Below, in pieces: positions 1 to 7,359 of a stretch of DNA of 9,474 nt. Position 1 is the stretch's first letter. Every line of letters starts with the position of its first letter. This stretch comes from JAXFPC01 sp034180005 (GTDB taxonomy: Bacteria > Bacillota > Negativicutes > Acidaminococcales > Acidaminococcaceae): assembly GCA_034180005.1 (NCBI GenBank), contig JAXFPC010000036.1, positions 1-9,474 of the forward strand, written 5' to 3'. The position numbers and the translations under genes were made by a program. Under the pieces are notes generated by a model, which saw only the letters and a list, made by a program, of their open reading frames with translations, ran no database searches and was not told where the DNA came from.

Positions 1-24
1 CAGAAAAACAAATCATTTGCCGAA

Positions 25-1272
25 TTAAATTTCTCCTGTAAACTGCATTGCTTTCAGAATTTTCTCCGCCATGCCGGTAATTTTCTTAAGAGGTACGGCG
101 CAAACTGCCACACGTACACCTGCAGCTAAGGGTACTGCAAAAATATTATCTTCATGCAGTTTGTTGCATACAGCCTCTGAATCTCTGGCAGGTATCGACA
201 AAAAGAAGCCTGCGCTGTAAGGCAACATTTTTAATCCGCAAGCTGCCGCTTCTCTGGTAAACAAATCTGCTCTAGCCTTGATCATGCGATAAAAATAATC
301 TCTCTCTTCACAAACAGACTGCAATAATTCAGGATCGGAATAGATCCGCGCCAGAGTGCGCATAGCAGGACGGTTGATATTGGACCAGGTAGCGCGACTG
401 GTATATTGATTGATGGCGGCAAATTCATCAATAACATCTTTGCTGGAGGAAATACCGATCATGGCGCCTGTACGTTGTCCGTACATAGTAAAGCCTTTGG
501 ACATACTGTAGCCGACAATTACCAAAATGTTTTCAGGCAGAGCGGAGAATTTTTTAAAAATTTTCCTTACCTCTTCTTTTTCGCCGGCGTAATCTATATA
601 AGCAACATCTAAAAACAGAACAATGTTTTTACCGGGAGCCGCAACTTCTCGCAAAATACTTAAAACATTATCCATATCGTCGGAAGTTAACGAGTAACCT
701 GTAGGGTTATGCGCCGGAGTGTTCAGCAAATAAAGTAAGTTGTCCTGCTTCTGCAGAATCTCTTGAACCTTTTCCTTGAGCGCGGAGCAGTTGAATCGGT
801 TGTTCTCGTCGAGCATTTTATAAGTGGTAAAAGCTCTGTTCATATCACTGCATAGAACTTTGTATGCTCCCCAGTACCAATCTGAGCACAATGCTGTTTC
901 ACCTTCATCAAGATAATTCCAGATGGCGTGGTGAATAGCTCCTGTACCGCCGGCAGTCGCTACTGCAGTAATATGTCCTTCAGGCCTTGAATTACCGAAC
1001 GCCGCTGTCAGCACACATTCCAAAAAATCCGGAAGACCGGCTATAGGCGCATAAGCGATAACATCTTCTGTAGAGAGACCACGATACACCTTCTCCACAG
1101 TGGGTAAGCAAACAAGCTTTTCGTCTTCGTCCAAAATAGCGCCGATAGTAGCGTTTGTAACAGCATCCTTACCGTACTTTGCTGCCGCGGCAACGGCAGC
1201 TCCGTTGGCTGCAAAAATTTTATCCTGAGCTGATTTTCCTTTAGCGTGTTTAGCGGCGATACTCATAACCAT
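25..1272 (-). CDS. PLP-dependent class I aminotransferase, aspartate/aromatic type
   Basis: A 415-residue fold-type I aminotransferase, probably cytosolic, moving an amino group between an amino acid and a 2-oxo acid. Residues match aspartate aminotransferase numbering almost one for one: Lys259 in SMSKGF is the expected Schiff-base lysine, Arg267 (YGQR) the phosphate-binding arginine, Asn189 in NPTG, Asp222 and Tyr225 (DVAY) the pyridine-ring contacts, Trp134 the cofactor-side tryptophan, and Arg387 the alpha-carboxylate arginine. Arg293 (RATWSN) aligns with the arginine that binds the side-chain carboxylate in AspC/TyrB enzymes, which favours dicarboxylate or aromatic substrates. That substrate reading is inference. 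The Ala/Lys-rich N-terminus has no signal peptide. The start ATG at 1272 is chosen over the one at 1266 because AAGGAGG lies 7 nt upstream of it. It has its own promoter in the gap after mutS2. The family is secure; the exact substrate, and so a gene symbol, is not. Confidence 0.9.
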   Translation of the reverse strand: MVMSIAAKHAKGKSAQDKIFAANGAAVAAAAKYGKDAVTNATIGAILDEDEKLVCLPTVEKVYRGLSTEDVIAYAPIAGLPDFLECVLTAAFGNSRPEGHITAVATAGGTGAIHHAIWNYLDEGETALCSDWYWGAYKVLCSDMNRAFTTYKMLDENNRFNCSALKEKVQEILQKQDNLLYLLNTPAHNPTGYSLTSDDMDNVLSILREVAAPGKNIVLFLDVAYIDYAGEKEEVRKIFKKFSALPENILVIVGYSMSKGFTMYGQRTGAMIGISSSKDVIDEFAAINQYTSRATWSNINRPAMRTLARIYSDPELLQSVCEERDYFYRMIKARADLFTREAAACGLKMLPYSAGFFLSIPARDSEAVCNKLHEDNIFAVPLAAGVRVAVCAVPLKKITGMAEKILKAMQFTGEI

Positions 1273-1314
1273 AATAATGCCTCCTTAAATTTTCAAAAAT
1301 ACCCTCTCTTAATA

Positions 1315-1343
1315 ATTATCCCACTACCGATCCCTTCGGTCAA
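1315..1343 (-). promoter_or_regulatory. Sigma-A-type promoter of the aminotransferase gene
   Basis: On the minus strand TTGACC (1338-1343) and GATAAT (1315-1320) are separated by exactly 17 nt, each one mismatch from consensus. Initiation would fall near 1308, giving a leader of about 36 nt that carries AAGGAGG at 1280-1286. A 5-bp inverted repeat, ACCGA-N5-TCGGT (1326-1340), starts inside the -35 box and fills much of the spacer; it could be an operator half-site pair or chance. The promoter indicates that the aminotransferase is a separate unit from mutS2, although no terminator after mutS2 rules out read-through. Confidence 0.65.
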
Positions 1344-1357
1344 GCAGAGCAATAATA

Positions 1358-3733
1358 CTAAATATCAATAATAGTTACTCCTGAACCTCCCTCAAGTGCT
1401 GAAGCAGATGAAACAGTATGTACAAGACGATGCTGTTCCAAATAAGCTGTCAATCCAGCTCTAAGCGCTCCGGTTCCTTTACCGTGAATTAACCGCAGTT
1501 GAGAAATTCCTGCCAACAAGGCGTCATCTATAGCTTTATCGACTGTAAGCGCTGCTTCATCGACAGTCATACCTCGCAAATCAACTTCCTGTTTGGCGGT
1601 GCTGTTTTTGCTTACGAACAGTTGATGACCAAAACCTGCTTTTGTAATTTTGCGCTGCTTTGAATTTTTTTCTTCTTTAGAAAATGCAACTGTTTCTTTG
1701 GGGAGAATACATTTATTTGCCGGCAGAGTAAGTTTTAAAACACCACACTGCACGGTAATATCATCACCTTTTACTGCGGAGATAATACCGTTTTTACCCA
1801 AGGAAGGTACGTATACGGTCATCCCCTTTTCCGCACTCTGCGCAACCAAAGTATTTCCTTCCGGCAAAGCTTCATCATCGGCAAAGCTTTTATTCAGTTT
1901 TTCCCTGGCTTCTTTAGCAATCTGCTCAAGACGTTTTGTATCAAAATCAGCCTTAAATTTTCTTAATTCTTTCAGCACCAGCTCCGATTCACGACGACTG
2001 CGGCGGTAAATTTCGTCAGCCTGCTCCCTTGCCTTGCGAAGCATCTCATTTTTTTTACGTTCAAAATCCTGTTTAGCTGAAGCCAACTGATTACGCAGCT
2101 GTTCGCTCTCTCTACGAAACGCTTCGCTGGCGCGATTGCTCTCTTCATAGCGGCGTCGTTCTCCATCCAGCTCCTGCAAAACACTTTCCATGTGCACATG
2201 CTCTTGATCGAGCAAAAGTCCGGCTTTTTCAACTATTGCTTCACTTAGACCAAGACGTCTGCTTATACTGAAAGCATTGCTGCTTCCCGGTATTCCCATA
2301 AGCAATCTGTATGTAGGTCGCAAGGATACGTCATCAAATTCTACGCTTGCATTTTGCATGCCGGTATGACCGTAAGCAAAGGTCTTCAATTCGCTGTAGT
2401 GAGTCGTAGCCATAGTCAGCACTTTATTTTCATACAGGTACTCTAAAATCGACATGGCCAACGCTGCTCCCTCGTTGGGGTCTGTTCCGGCGCAAATTTC
2501 GTCTACCAGAACGAGATCTCCGCTCTCCGCTTCTTCCAAAATTCCTATGATGTTCTTCATATGTGCCGAAAAAGTACTGAGACTTTGCTCAATACTTTGC
2601 TCATCACCTATATCTGCAAAAATTGCTCTGAAGACAGGTAAGGCTGCTTCAGCTGCTGGGATAAACATACCAGCCTGCGCCATCAAAGCAAAAATTCCCA
2701 CTGTTTTTAAGGCGACAGTTTTTCCGCCTGTATTAGGTCCTGTTATCAGCAACATGGAAAAATCGTTGCCCAACTCTATGTCCAACGGAATAACATCATC
2801 GCTGTTTAGCAACGGATGCCTTCCTTGAAAAATATTTACTCCGCCTTCCAGCAACAAACGTGGTCTTATCGCTCGTTGTGCCAATGCCAAGCGCGCTTTG
2901 GCATGAACTAGATCAACAGAAGAAAATACATCAAGGCACTGCAACAAAGCTTGAGCTTCGCTTCCTATATTTTGAGAAAGCTGCCGCATAATGCGTTCAA
3001 CTTCGTTACGCTCCTCAACCAGATATCGCTTTATATCGTTATTCAGGTTAACTACTGCCATAGGTTCGATAAACAGCGTTGCTCCTGTTCCTGACTGATC
3101 GTGAACGATACCGGGAAAATTTGTTCTGTACTCCTGCTTCACAGGTATAACATATCTGTCGCCGCGCATGGTCACCAAATTGTCCTGGAAAAATTTTTGC
3201 GTATTGGGATCGTGTAAAATTGCATCCAGTTTATCTTTGACTCTGTTTTTGGCGATAACGATGGCAGTACGCAAACCGTTCAGTTTTGGTGAAGCGGAAT
3301 CTTTAATGTTGCCGTGCTCATCCACAGCGGCAGCTATTTGCTTTTCCAAACGTGTAAAAAGCTGTAAGTTCTCGCTGTAGCGCATCAGTGCCGGGGCAAT
3401 TTCTTCATTATTCTGCAAAAATAACTTCATCGCTCCGAAAGCTTCGGCCGTGGTCATAACCCTCAGCAGTGCTTCAGCATCTAAAACACTTCCCAACTGA
3501 GCTCTTTTCACATCTTCCTCAATATTATAAGCGCCGCCGAAAGGAAAGGCTTTACCTTCCTCCAACAGTCTGTAAGCAGAAGCTGTTTCTTCATGCATAA
3601 GCTTAACTGAAGCAAAATTATTGTCTATTTGCAGAGCGGTAGCCTTTTGCTTGCCCAAAAAAGTGGCAGCCATGTCGGACAGCATAGTTTTAACTTTATC
3701 AAATTCAAGAGTTTTCACAGCAAACTTGGCCAT
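1358..3733 (-). CDS. mutS2: MutS2 ATPase with C-terminal Smr domain
   Basis: A 791-residue protein of full family length. The N-terminal core and lever regions (about 1-310) are followed by a MutS-type ABC ATPase: Walker A GPNTGGKT at 332-339, the conserved IGDEQSIEQSLSTFS stretch at 375-389, Walker B LVLVDE ending at Glu412, and the H-loop TTHYSE at 443-448. A charged Arg/Glu/Lys-rich coiled coil spans about 510-615, a small KOW-like beta domain about 630-680, and the Smr domain about 713-791. The Smr domain carries VDLRG (717-721, a conservative variant of LDLRG) and HGKGTG (750-755). It lacks the mismatch-reading domain I of MutS. Known members suppress recombination through Smr nuclease activity or act on collided ribosomes; the sequence cannot decide which applies here. 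The start ATG has AAGGAG 5 nt upstream. The gene follows the U32 gene by 27 nt and is probably the last gene of that operon. Confidence 0.97.
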   Translation of the reverse strand: MAKFAVKTLEFDKVKTMLSDMAATFLGKQKATALQIDNNFASVKLMHEETASAYRLLEEGKAFPFGGAYNIEEDVKRAQLGSVLDAEALLRVMTTAEAFGAMKLFLQNNEEIAPALMRYSENLQLFTRLEKQIAAAVDEHGNIKDSASPKLNGLRTAIVIAKNRVKDKLDAILHDPNTQKFFQDNLVTMRGDRYVIPVKQEYRTNFPGIVHDQSGTGATLFIEPMAVVNLNNDIKRYLVEERNEVERIMRQLSQNIGSEAQALLQCLDVFSSVDLVHAKARLALAQRAIRPRLLLEGGVNIFQGRHPLLNSDDVIPLDIELGNDFSMLLITGPNTGGKTVALKTVGIFALMAQAGMFIPAAEAALPVFRAIFADIGDEQSIEQSLSTFSAHMKNIIGILEEAESGDLVLVDEICAGTDPNEGAALAMSILEYLYENKVLTMATTHYSELKTFAYGHTGMQNASVEFDDVSLRPTYRLLMGIPGSSNAFSISRRLGLSEAIVEKAGLLLDQEHVHMESVLQELDGERRRYEESNRASEAFRRESEQLRNQLASAKQDFERKKNEMLRKAREQADEIYRRSRRESELVLKELRKFKADFDTKRLEQIAKEAREKLNKSFADDEALPEGNTLVAQSAEKGMTVYVPSLGKNGIISAVKGDDITVQCGVLKLTLPANKCILPKETVAFSKEEKNSKQRKITKAGFGHQLFVSKNSTAKQEVDLRGMTVDEAALTVDKAIDDALLAGISQLRLIHGKGTGALRAGLTAYLEQHRLVHTVSSASALEGGSGVTIIDI

Positions 3734-3761
3734 ATACGCTCCTTAATTTATACAAATATAT

Positions 3762-6230
3762 TTACAGTACTCCCCTGAAGTAATGTCCTCTGGTAGTATT
3801 GGGAGGATTTTCTACATTCTCGACAGCTCTGCCGACAATCTTTTTGTAGAAAGAAACTATTTCCCGAATTTTTTTCTCATCGTAAGTTCTGGCATCTATC
3901 CTGAGAGAACTTATTCCCAAACCGAGTAACTGTCGTACGCCCGCTATCAAAGAAAGTTCATGAGCATTGAGCACATGCATCTTACAGAATTGATCCATTA
4001 CCAAAGGGAATTTAGCTTCTTTTCGATCTTCCAAATACAACTTTTCACGGCAGTTAAAATTGCAATTGCCTTTGTCTACTTCACCGAGAAAGCTTCCGCC
4101 CACGCAATACTCGGAAACCATCATTTCCAGGTGTCCCTGCACGATGCATTCGAGTGGAAGATCTGTTGAGGCTGCCAGCTCTCCTATCTGAGTCATAGTC
4201 AATTCCGGAGAAAGGATTGCGGCGCAAGCGGATTGTTGCTGCCAAAAAGCCAAAGCTCCGCTGTTAAAAATATTCAGCGACATATCCGCCACCAGCTTAA
4301 ATTTACCTTGCGCAACAGCCAAAGGCCACAAGCTCAGATTGTTGATATAAAGATAATCAATACCAATTTCATCCAAAAAGACAAATAATTTTTTAAAATA
4401 AGCAAGCTGCTCTTCTTTGATGATTCGCGGTGTTGCTACAGCGAATTCTTTTTTCCTGCTGCGTGTTAATGCCAGAGCTTTTCTGTAGTCATCGTAACTT
4501 AGCGCTTTACCGGTGAACACATCGCCTCCGAAAAGAATTCTCTCCGCGCCGGCTTGCAGAGCAGCTTCAACTTTAGCAAGACTGTCGCAATGCACAGTAA
4601 TAATTTCAGTTGCCGACACGCTGCCATTTTGAACTTTTTTCCTCATGTAAACAACAATGTCGGGAGCAACCGGGGAACGCGGCAAAGTAAATACCGACAG
4701 TCTTGCGGAATCTAATTTTTCACACGCCAGCCTGCGTGCCTCATTCATTTCACTCAAAGGAACCATGACATTATCGTCATGTTCAAAAATAAGTTCCGTT
4801 AATGTATATTCAGTTGTTCCCAAACGATCAAGCTGCTGACGGACAACTTCCTCAGTCAAAGGACGTTTACGAGCTGTTTCTACGATAAATTCAGTTTTGC
4901 CTATGCCGCTGTTTCCCTCATCGTCGGTAAACTCAACTGTAAGAGGTTGTCCTGAAAAAGCAGTAACTCTTGCTTTTACAGGAATCCTGCGCTTTGCATC
5001 CGGGCCGAAAAATTTACCAGCGTACTGCATCAAACGGTTGTCGAGCGTCCTGAAAACACGATCGTTAAGACGCACACCTTTAGGTACGTCAATCAGCACC
5101 TGCTCTCCCGGATAAGCTTCGTCAACACGTTCTCCACCGCGCGTCATGGCGGAAACAGTAGTACCCACTCTTCCGCCTACGCTGACCCAAAATTCCAGAC
5201 CGTCATTAATATGCAGTTCTTTTTCAAGCTTAATAAGAGCTTGATTATTTTTTTCTAATTTTGCGACACGCCCGACCAATACACCTCTGTTGTTGGGACG
5301 CCTGTCGCTCATCATATTTCTGCCGGGACGCTGCAACATATATGCAGTAGTAAAATCACGGTTAAAGATTTGTTCGATGTTGGCAAGATCCTGTTCAGAA
5401 ACGAAATAGTTTCCGGCAAAATAATTGTCAATAGCTCTGCGGTAGGCATCGACAACAACAGCAACGTATTCAGGTCTTTTCATTCTGCCTTCTATTTTGT
5501 AGGAAGTTACACCTGCTTCAATAAGCTGCGGCAGAATTTCTAAAGTATTCATGTCCTTGGGACTCAAAAGATATTGCCCCGCATCAATGTTTTGCAAAAC
5601 GTTTTCATTTTTTTCGTTGACAAGTTTGTACGGCAAACGACACGGCTGAGCGCATTTTCCTCTGTTGCCGCTGCGACCTCCTATCAAACTGCTCATCAGA
5701 CACTGTCCGGAATAACATATGCAAAGCGCTCCGTGAATGAAAACTTCTATTTCATGATCCTTGGCACAAGCAGCTTTTATTTCTTTTAAGCTCAACTCTC
5801 TTGCCAAAACGCTCCTTTCCATACCGGACGCAATCGCAAAATCTACACCTGCGCTGTTGGTTACAGTCATTTGCGTGCTCGCGTGAAGCGGCAATTCCGG
5901 AACGAGTCTTCTTGCCAGTTCCACGACGCCAAAATCTTGCACTATGATGCCGTCCACATCTATATTGTTTAAAAATATCAAATACGATGCCAGTTCTTCC
6001 AGCTCGCTGTCATCTACTAAAGTATTTACAGTTATGTAAATACGTACGCGGTGCATATGCGCAAAATATACAGCTTTGCGCATTTCCTCACGATCGAAAT
6101 TGCTGGCGTAAGCCCGAGCTCCGAAAGCTCTTCCTCCCATGTAAACAGCATCAGCTCCGGCATTGACAGCAGCTTCAAGAGCTTCCCAACTGCCGGCAGG
6201 AGCAAGCAGTTCCACCGTCTTTTTTATCAT
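3762..6230 (-). CDS. U32-family protein with DUF3656-like middle, probable Fe-S RNA hydroxylase (RlhA/TrhP type)
   Basis: An 822-residue cytosolic protein named after the U32 'peptidase' family. Well-studied relatives (RlhA, TrhP, UbiU/UbiV) are Fe-S proteins acting in hydroxylation reactions rather than proteases. The N-terminal TIM-barrel part opens with ELLAPAGSWEAL (7-18). The family signature lies at 162-180, with Cys170 and Cys177 in CxxxxGxC spacing, followed by Cys193 and Cys197 in GKCAQPC; these are candidate cluster ligands. KIEGRMKRPEYVA (245-257) and the NRDFTTAY region are also typical. A DUF3656-like middle section (about 350-510) leads into a second barrel-like half (about 525-822) with its own cysteines: C709, C723, C727 and C749. 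That length exceeds E. coli RlhA by roughly 170 residues. The start ATG lies 2 nt after the zapA stop with only a weak AGAAG nearby (GGAGG is 16 nt away), so translational coupling is likely. The substrate, 23S rRNA or tRNA, is not determinable here. Confidence 0.88.
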   Translation of the reverse strand: MIKKTVELLAPAGSWEALEAAVNAGADAVYMGGRAFGARAYASNFDREEMRKAVYFAHMHRVRIYITVNTLVDDSELEELASYLIFLNNIDVDGIIVQDFGVVELARRLVPELPLHASTQMTVTNSAGVDFAIASGMERSVLARELSLKEIKAACAKDHEIEVFIHGALCICYSGQCLMSSLIGGRSGNRGKCAQPCRLPYKLVNEKNENVLQNIDAGQYLLSPKDMNTLEILPQLIEAGVTSYKIEGRMKRPEYVAVVVDAYRRAIDNYFAGNYFVSEQDLANIEQIFNRDFTTAYMLQRPGRNMMSDRRPNNRGVLVGRVAKLEKNNQALIKLEKELHINDGLEFWVSVGGRVGTTVSAMTRGGERVDEAYPGEQVLIDVPKGVRLNDRVFRTLDNRLMQYAGKFFGPDAKRRIPVKARVTAFSGQPLTVEFTDDEGNSGIGKTEFIVETARKRPLTEEVVRQQLDRLGTTEYTLTELIFEHDDNVMVPLSEMNEARRLACEKLDSARLSVFTLPRSPVAPDIVVYMRKKVQNGSVSATEIITVHCDSLAKVEAALQAGAERILFGGDVFTGKALSYDDYRKALALTRSRKKEFAVATPRIIKEEQLAYFKKLFVFLDEIGIDYLYINNLSLWPLAVAQGKFKLVADMSLNIFNSGALAFWQQQSACAAILSPELTMTQIGELAASTDLPLECIVQGHLEMMVSEYCVGGSFLGEVDKGNCNFNCREKLYLEDRKEAKFPLVMDQFCKMHVLNAHELSLIAGVRQLLGLGISSLRIDARTYDEKKIREIVSFYKKIVGRAVENVENPPNTTRGHYFRGVL

Positions 6231-6232
6231 AA

Positions 6233-6481
6233 TTATCTTCTTATTTCCTCCAACAAACTATTGTATTTTTGTTGTAATTCATAAAGCTCCGCTGCAAAAT
6301 CAAGTGCTGCCCAGACAGCTATTTTCTCAGAAGTTTGTACAGCTTTCAGATCAGCCAGACGATGCATTTTTTGATCCACCATTCCCGCAATCTTGACTAC
6401 ATTTTCAGGAGCAGCTTCAGTTTTAAGAGCGTATGTTTCATTATACACTTTTACAGTTACGGTGTTCTTCCCCATTGTCAT
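6233..6481 (-). CDS. zapA: Cell division protein ZapA
   Basis: A short protein of 82 residues (80 from the second ATG), close to the length of Bacillus ZapA. It reads as a beta-strand head domain (NTVTVKVYNETYAL), a helix with the typical VxxxAxxVDxKM pattern (here VVKIAGMVDQKM), then a C-terminal helix (SEKIAVWAALDFAAELYELQQKY) that should form the coiled coil. ZapA binds FtsZ and bundles protofilaments at the division site. Two in-frame ATGs compete. The one at 6481 overlaps the preceding stop as ATGA and is 4 nt from GGAGG; the one at 6475 is 10 nt from it. I list the overlapping start, but the call differs by only two residues. A longer reading up to 6529 has no support. The gene is followed 2 nt later by the U32 gene. 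Confidence 0.9.
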   Translation of the reverse strand: MTMGKNTVTVKVYNETYALKTEAAPENVVKIAGMVDQKMHRLADLKAVQTSEKIAVWAALDFAAELYELQQKYNSLLEEIRR

Positions 6482-7305
6482 CCAACCTCCACAATAAAGC
6501 TGAAACTTTCGACAGCGGAACGTTCCCAAGAACGCTTATATTCCATGGTTACATTATAAAGCCCCGCCTTTTTTGCTCCCATAAAAATAATCTCCGTACC
6601 GGCGGCTCCTGTTACAGGACCGTTTGTATGCGGAATCGTAAAAGAATTACCTATGGTAATAAAATCGGGAGAGCCGGACTTAACCACCCACTGATACCCT
6701 GTTCCAGCGTTACTTGGTAATTTAATCGCCAACAATCCGGCCTTGCTCAATTTCAATTTTTTCCCTGCAGCCTGCTCGGTTAAGCGTTCAACTGCAAGCA
6801 AACGACCGGCTTCTCCGATGCGAATATTTTCCATAATATCAACATAAGGTACATAATTATCATAAGCATCTCCATCTTTTGGCGAACAAAATATGCCCTC
6901 TTCACCTATCAGTATATTTGCATATTTTGCTTCCTCCAAACCTGTAAAAAAATTATTAAGCTCCATCTTCTGTCCGGTGGTGAGATCGATATTTACTGCT
7001 TTATAAATTGTTACTTCTCCTTGAGATTGCAGCAAAACACTGAGCAAACTCGGGCGATTCATGATAACTTTATAAGTCACAGCTCTGTTTTGCGCCTGTT
7101 GAGATAACTTTTTTATCTCTTCAGCAAGCAAAGCGTTTACTTTCTTTTGCGTGAGCAAATCGTTAAGTCCGTCTACAGCAGGTATTTTCAGTTCAACAGT
7201 CCCTACGGAAAGTGTTTCCTCAAGAACAGTATTTTTTTGGTTCGCGTATGTCGCAGAAGAAAAAAGAAAAACAGAGAGAATTAAAACTGACAATACTCTG
7301 CTCAC
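6478..7305 (-). CDS. Exported protein: DUF3298-like N-terminal half plus chagasin/I42-type inhibitor domain
   Basis: A 275-residue protein with a clear signal peptide: Arg3, a hydrophobic stretch at about 4-17, and likely cleavage after TYA at 21, so it acts outside the membrane. The middle (about 30-165) resembles the DUF3298/DUF4163 region found in PdaC- and RsiV-like proteins, notably the NIDLTTGQKMELNNFF segment at 105-120; this is a weaker call. The C-terminal part (about 175-275) shows all three chagasin-type loops: NAGTGY (199-204, cf. NPTTGY), GAAGTE (233-238, cf. GxGG) and RSWE (258-261, cf. RPWE). Chagasin-family proteins inhibit papain-like cysteine proteases, so this could protect the cell envelope from host or self proteases; that role is inference. 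The start is GTG at 7305, supported by GGAGG 7 nt upstream. The stop TGA overlaps the zapA start. It is the only exported product in the block. Confidence 0.8.
   Translation of the reverse strand: MSRVLSVLILSVFLFSSATYANQKNTVLEETLSVGTVELKIPAVDGLNDLLTQKKVNALLAEEIKKLSQQAQNRAVTYKVIMNRPSLLSVLLQSQGEVTIYKAVNIDLTTGQKMELNNFFTGLEEAKYANILIGEEGIFCSPKDGDAYDNYVPYVDIMENIRIGEAGRLLAVERLTEQAAGKKLKLSKAGLLAIKLPSNAGTGYQWVVKSGSPDFITIGNSFTIPHTNGPVTGAAGTEIIFMGAKKAGLYNVTMEYKRSWERSAVESFSFIVEVG
6486..6490 (-). promoter_or_regulatory. Ribosome binding site of zapA, inside the inhibitor gene
   Basis: GGAGG lies within the last codons of the upstream inhibitor gene. Spacing is 4 nt to the ATG that overlaps the upstream stop and 10 nt to the next in-frame ATG, so this site is what leaves the zapA start ambiguous by two codons. 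The arrangement is typical of translational coupling. Confidence 0.75.
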
Positions 7306-7312
7306 GATAAAA

Positions 7313-7317
7313 CCTCC
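7313..7317 (-). promoter_or_regulatory. Ribosome binding site fixing the GTG start of the inhibitor gene
   Basis: GGAGG sits 7 nt before the GTG codon at 7305 and justifies that non-ATG start. It begins only 4 nt after the end of the 32-bp palindrome, so a folded hairpin would press against the initiation region. Confidence 0.8.
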
Positions 7318-7321
7318 ATAG

Positions 7322-7353
7322 TAATATGGTGCTGTATATACAGCACCATATTA
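7322..7353. repeat. Perfect 32-bp palindrome between gltX and the inhibitor gene
   Basis: The two 16-nt arms (TAATATGGTGCTGTAT and its reverse complement) match without a single mismatch about a centre at 7337/7338. As RNA it gives a 14-bp stem with an AUAU loop. It starts 6 nt after the gltX stop and ends 4 nt before GGAGG of the next gene. Neither strand has a proper U-run after the stem, so it is not a classical intrinsic terminator. It could be an operator for a dimeric regulator, an mRNA processing or stabilising hairpin, or a partial attenuator separating gltX from the downstream operon. I do not recognise it as a known binding site. Confidence 0.85.
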
Positions 7354-7359
7354 TCATCT

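Noticed and set aside
1326..1340. ACCGA-N5-TCGGT hairpin as a terminator of mutS2
   Set aside because: The stem is only 5 bp and no T-run follows on the minus strand; it falls between well-placed -35 and -10 boxes instead.
1650..2009. Plus-strand open frame of 119 codons opposite mutS2
   Set aside because: It lies entirely antisense to a well-supported MutS2 coding region, has no ribosome binding site I can see, and its translation is Ser/Phe-rich low-information sequence; the other plus-strand frames are rejected on the same grounds.
1972..2232. Minus-strand 86-codon frame inside mutS2
   Set aside because: It is a shifted-frame reading of the Arg/Glu/Lys-rich coiled-coil region of mutS2, with no independent family signal.
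6482..6529. N-terminal extension of ZapA to an upstream ATG at 6529
   Set aside because: The extra residues (MGTFRCRKFQLYCGGW) are unlike ZapA, overlap the coding end of the inhibitor gene, and lack a ribosome binding site; the GGAGG at 6486-6490 points to the later ATGs.
7331..7344. GCTGTATATACAGC core of the palindrome resembles an E. coli-type LexA (SOS) box
   Set aside because: The CTG and CAG half-sites are 6 nt apart instead of the 10 nt of the E. coli box, the likely host is Bacillota with a different LexA motif, and the symmetry extends well beyond such a site.
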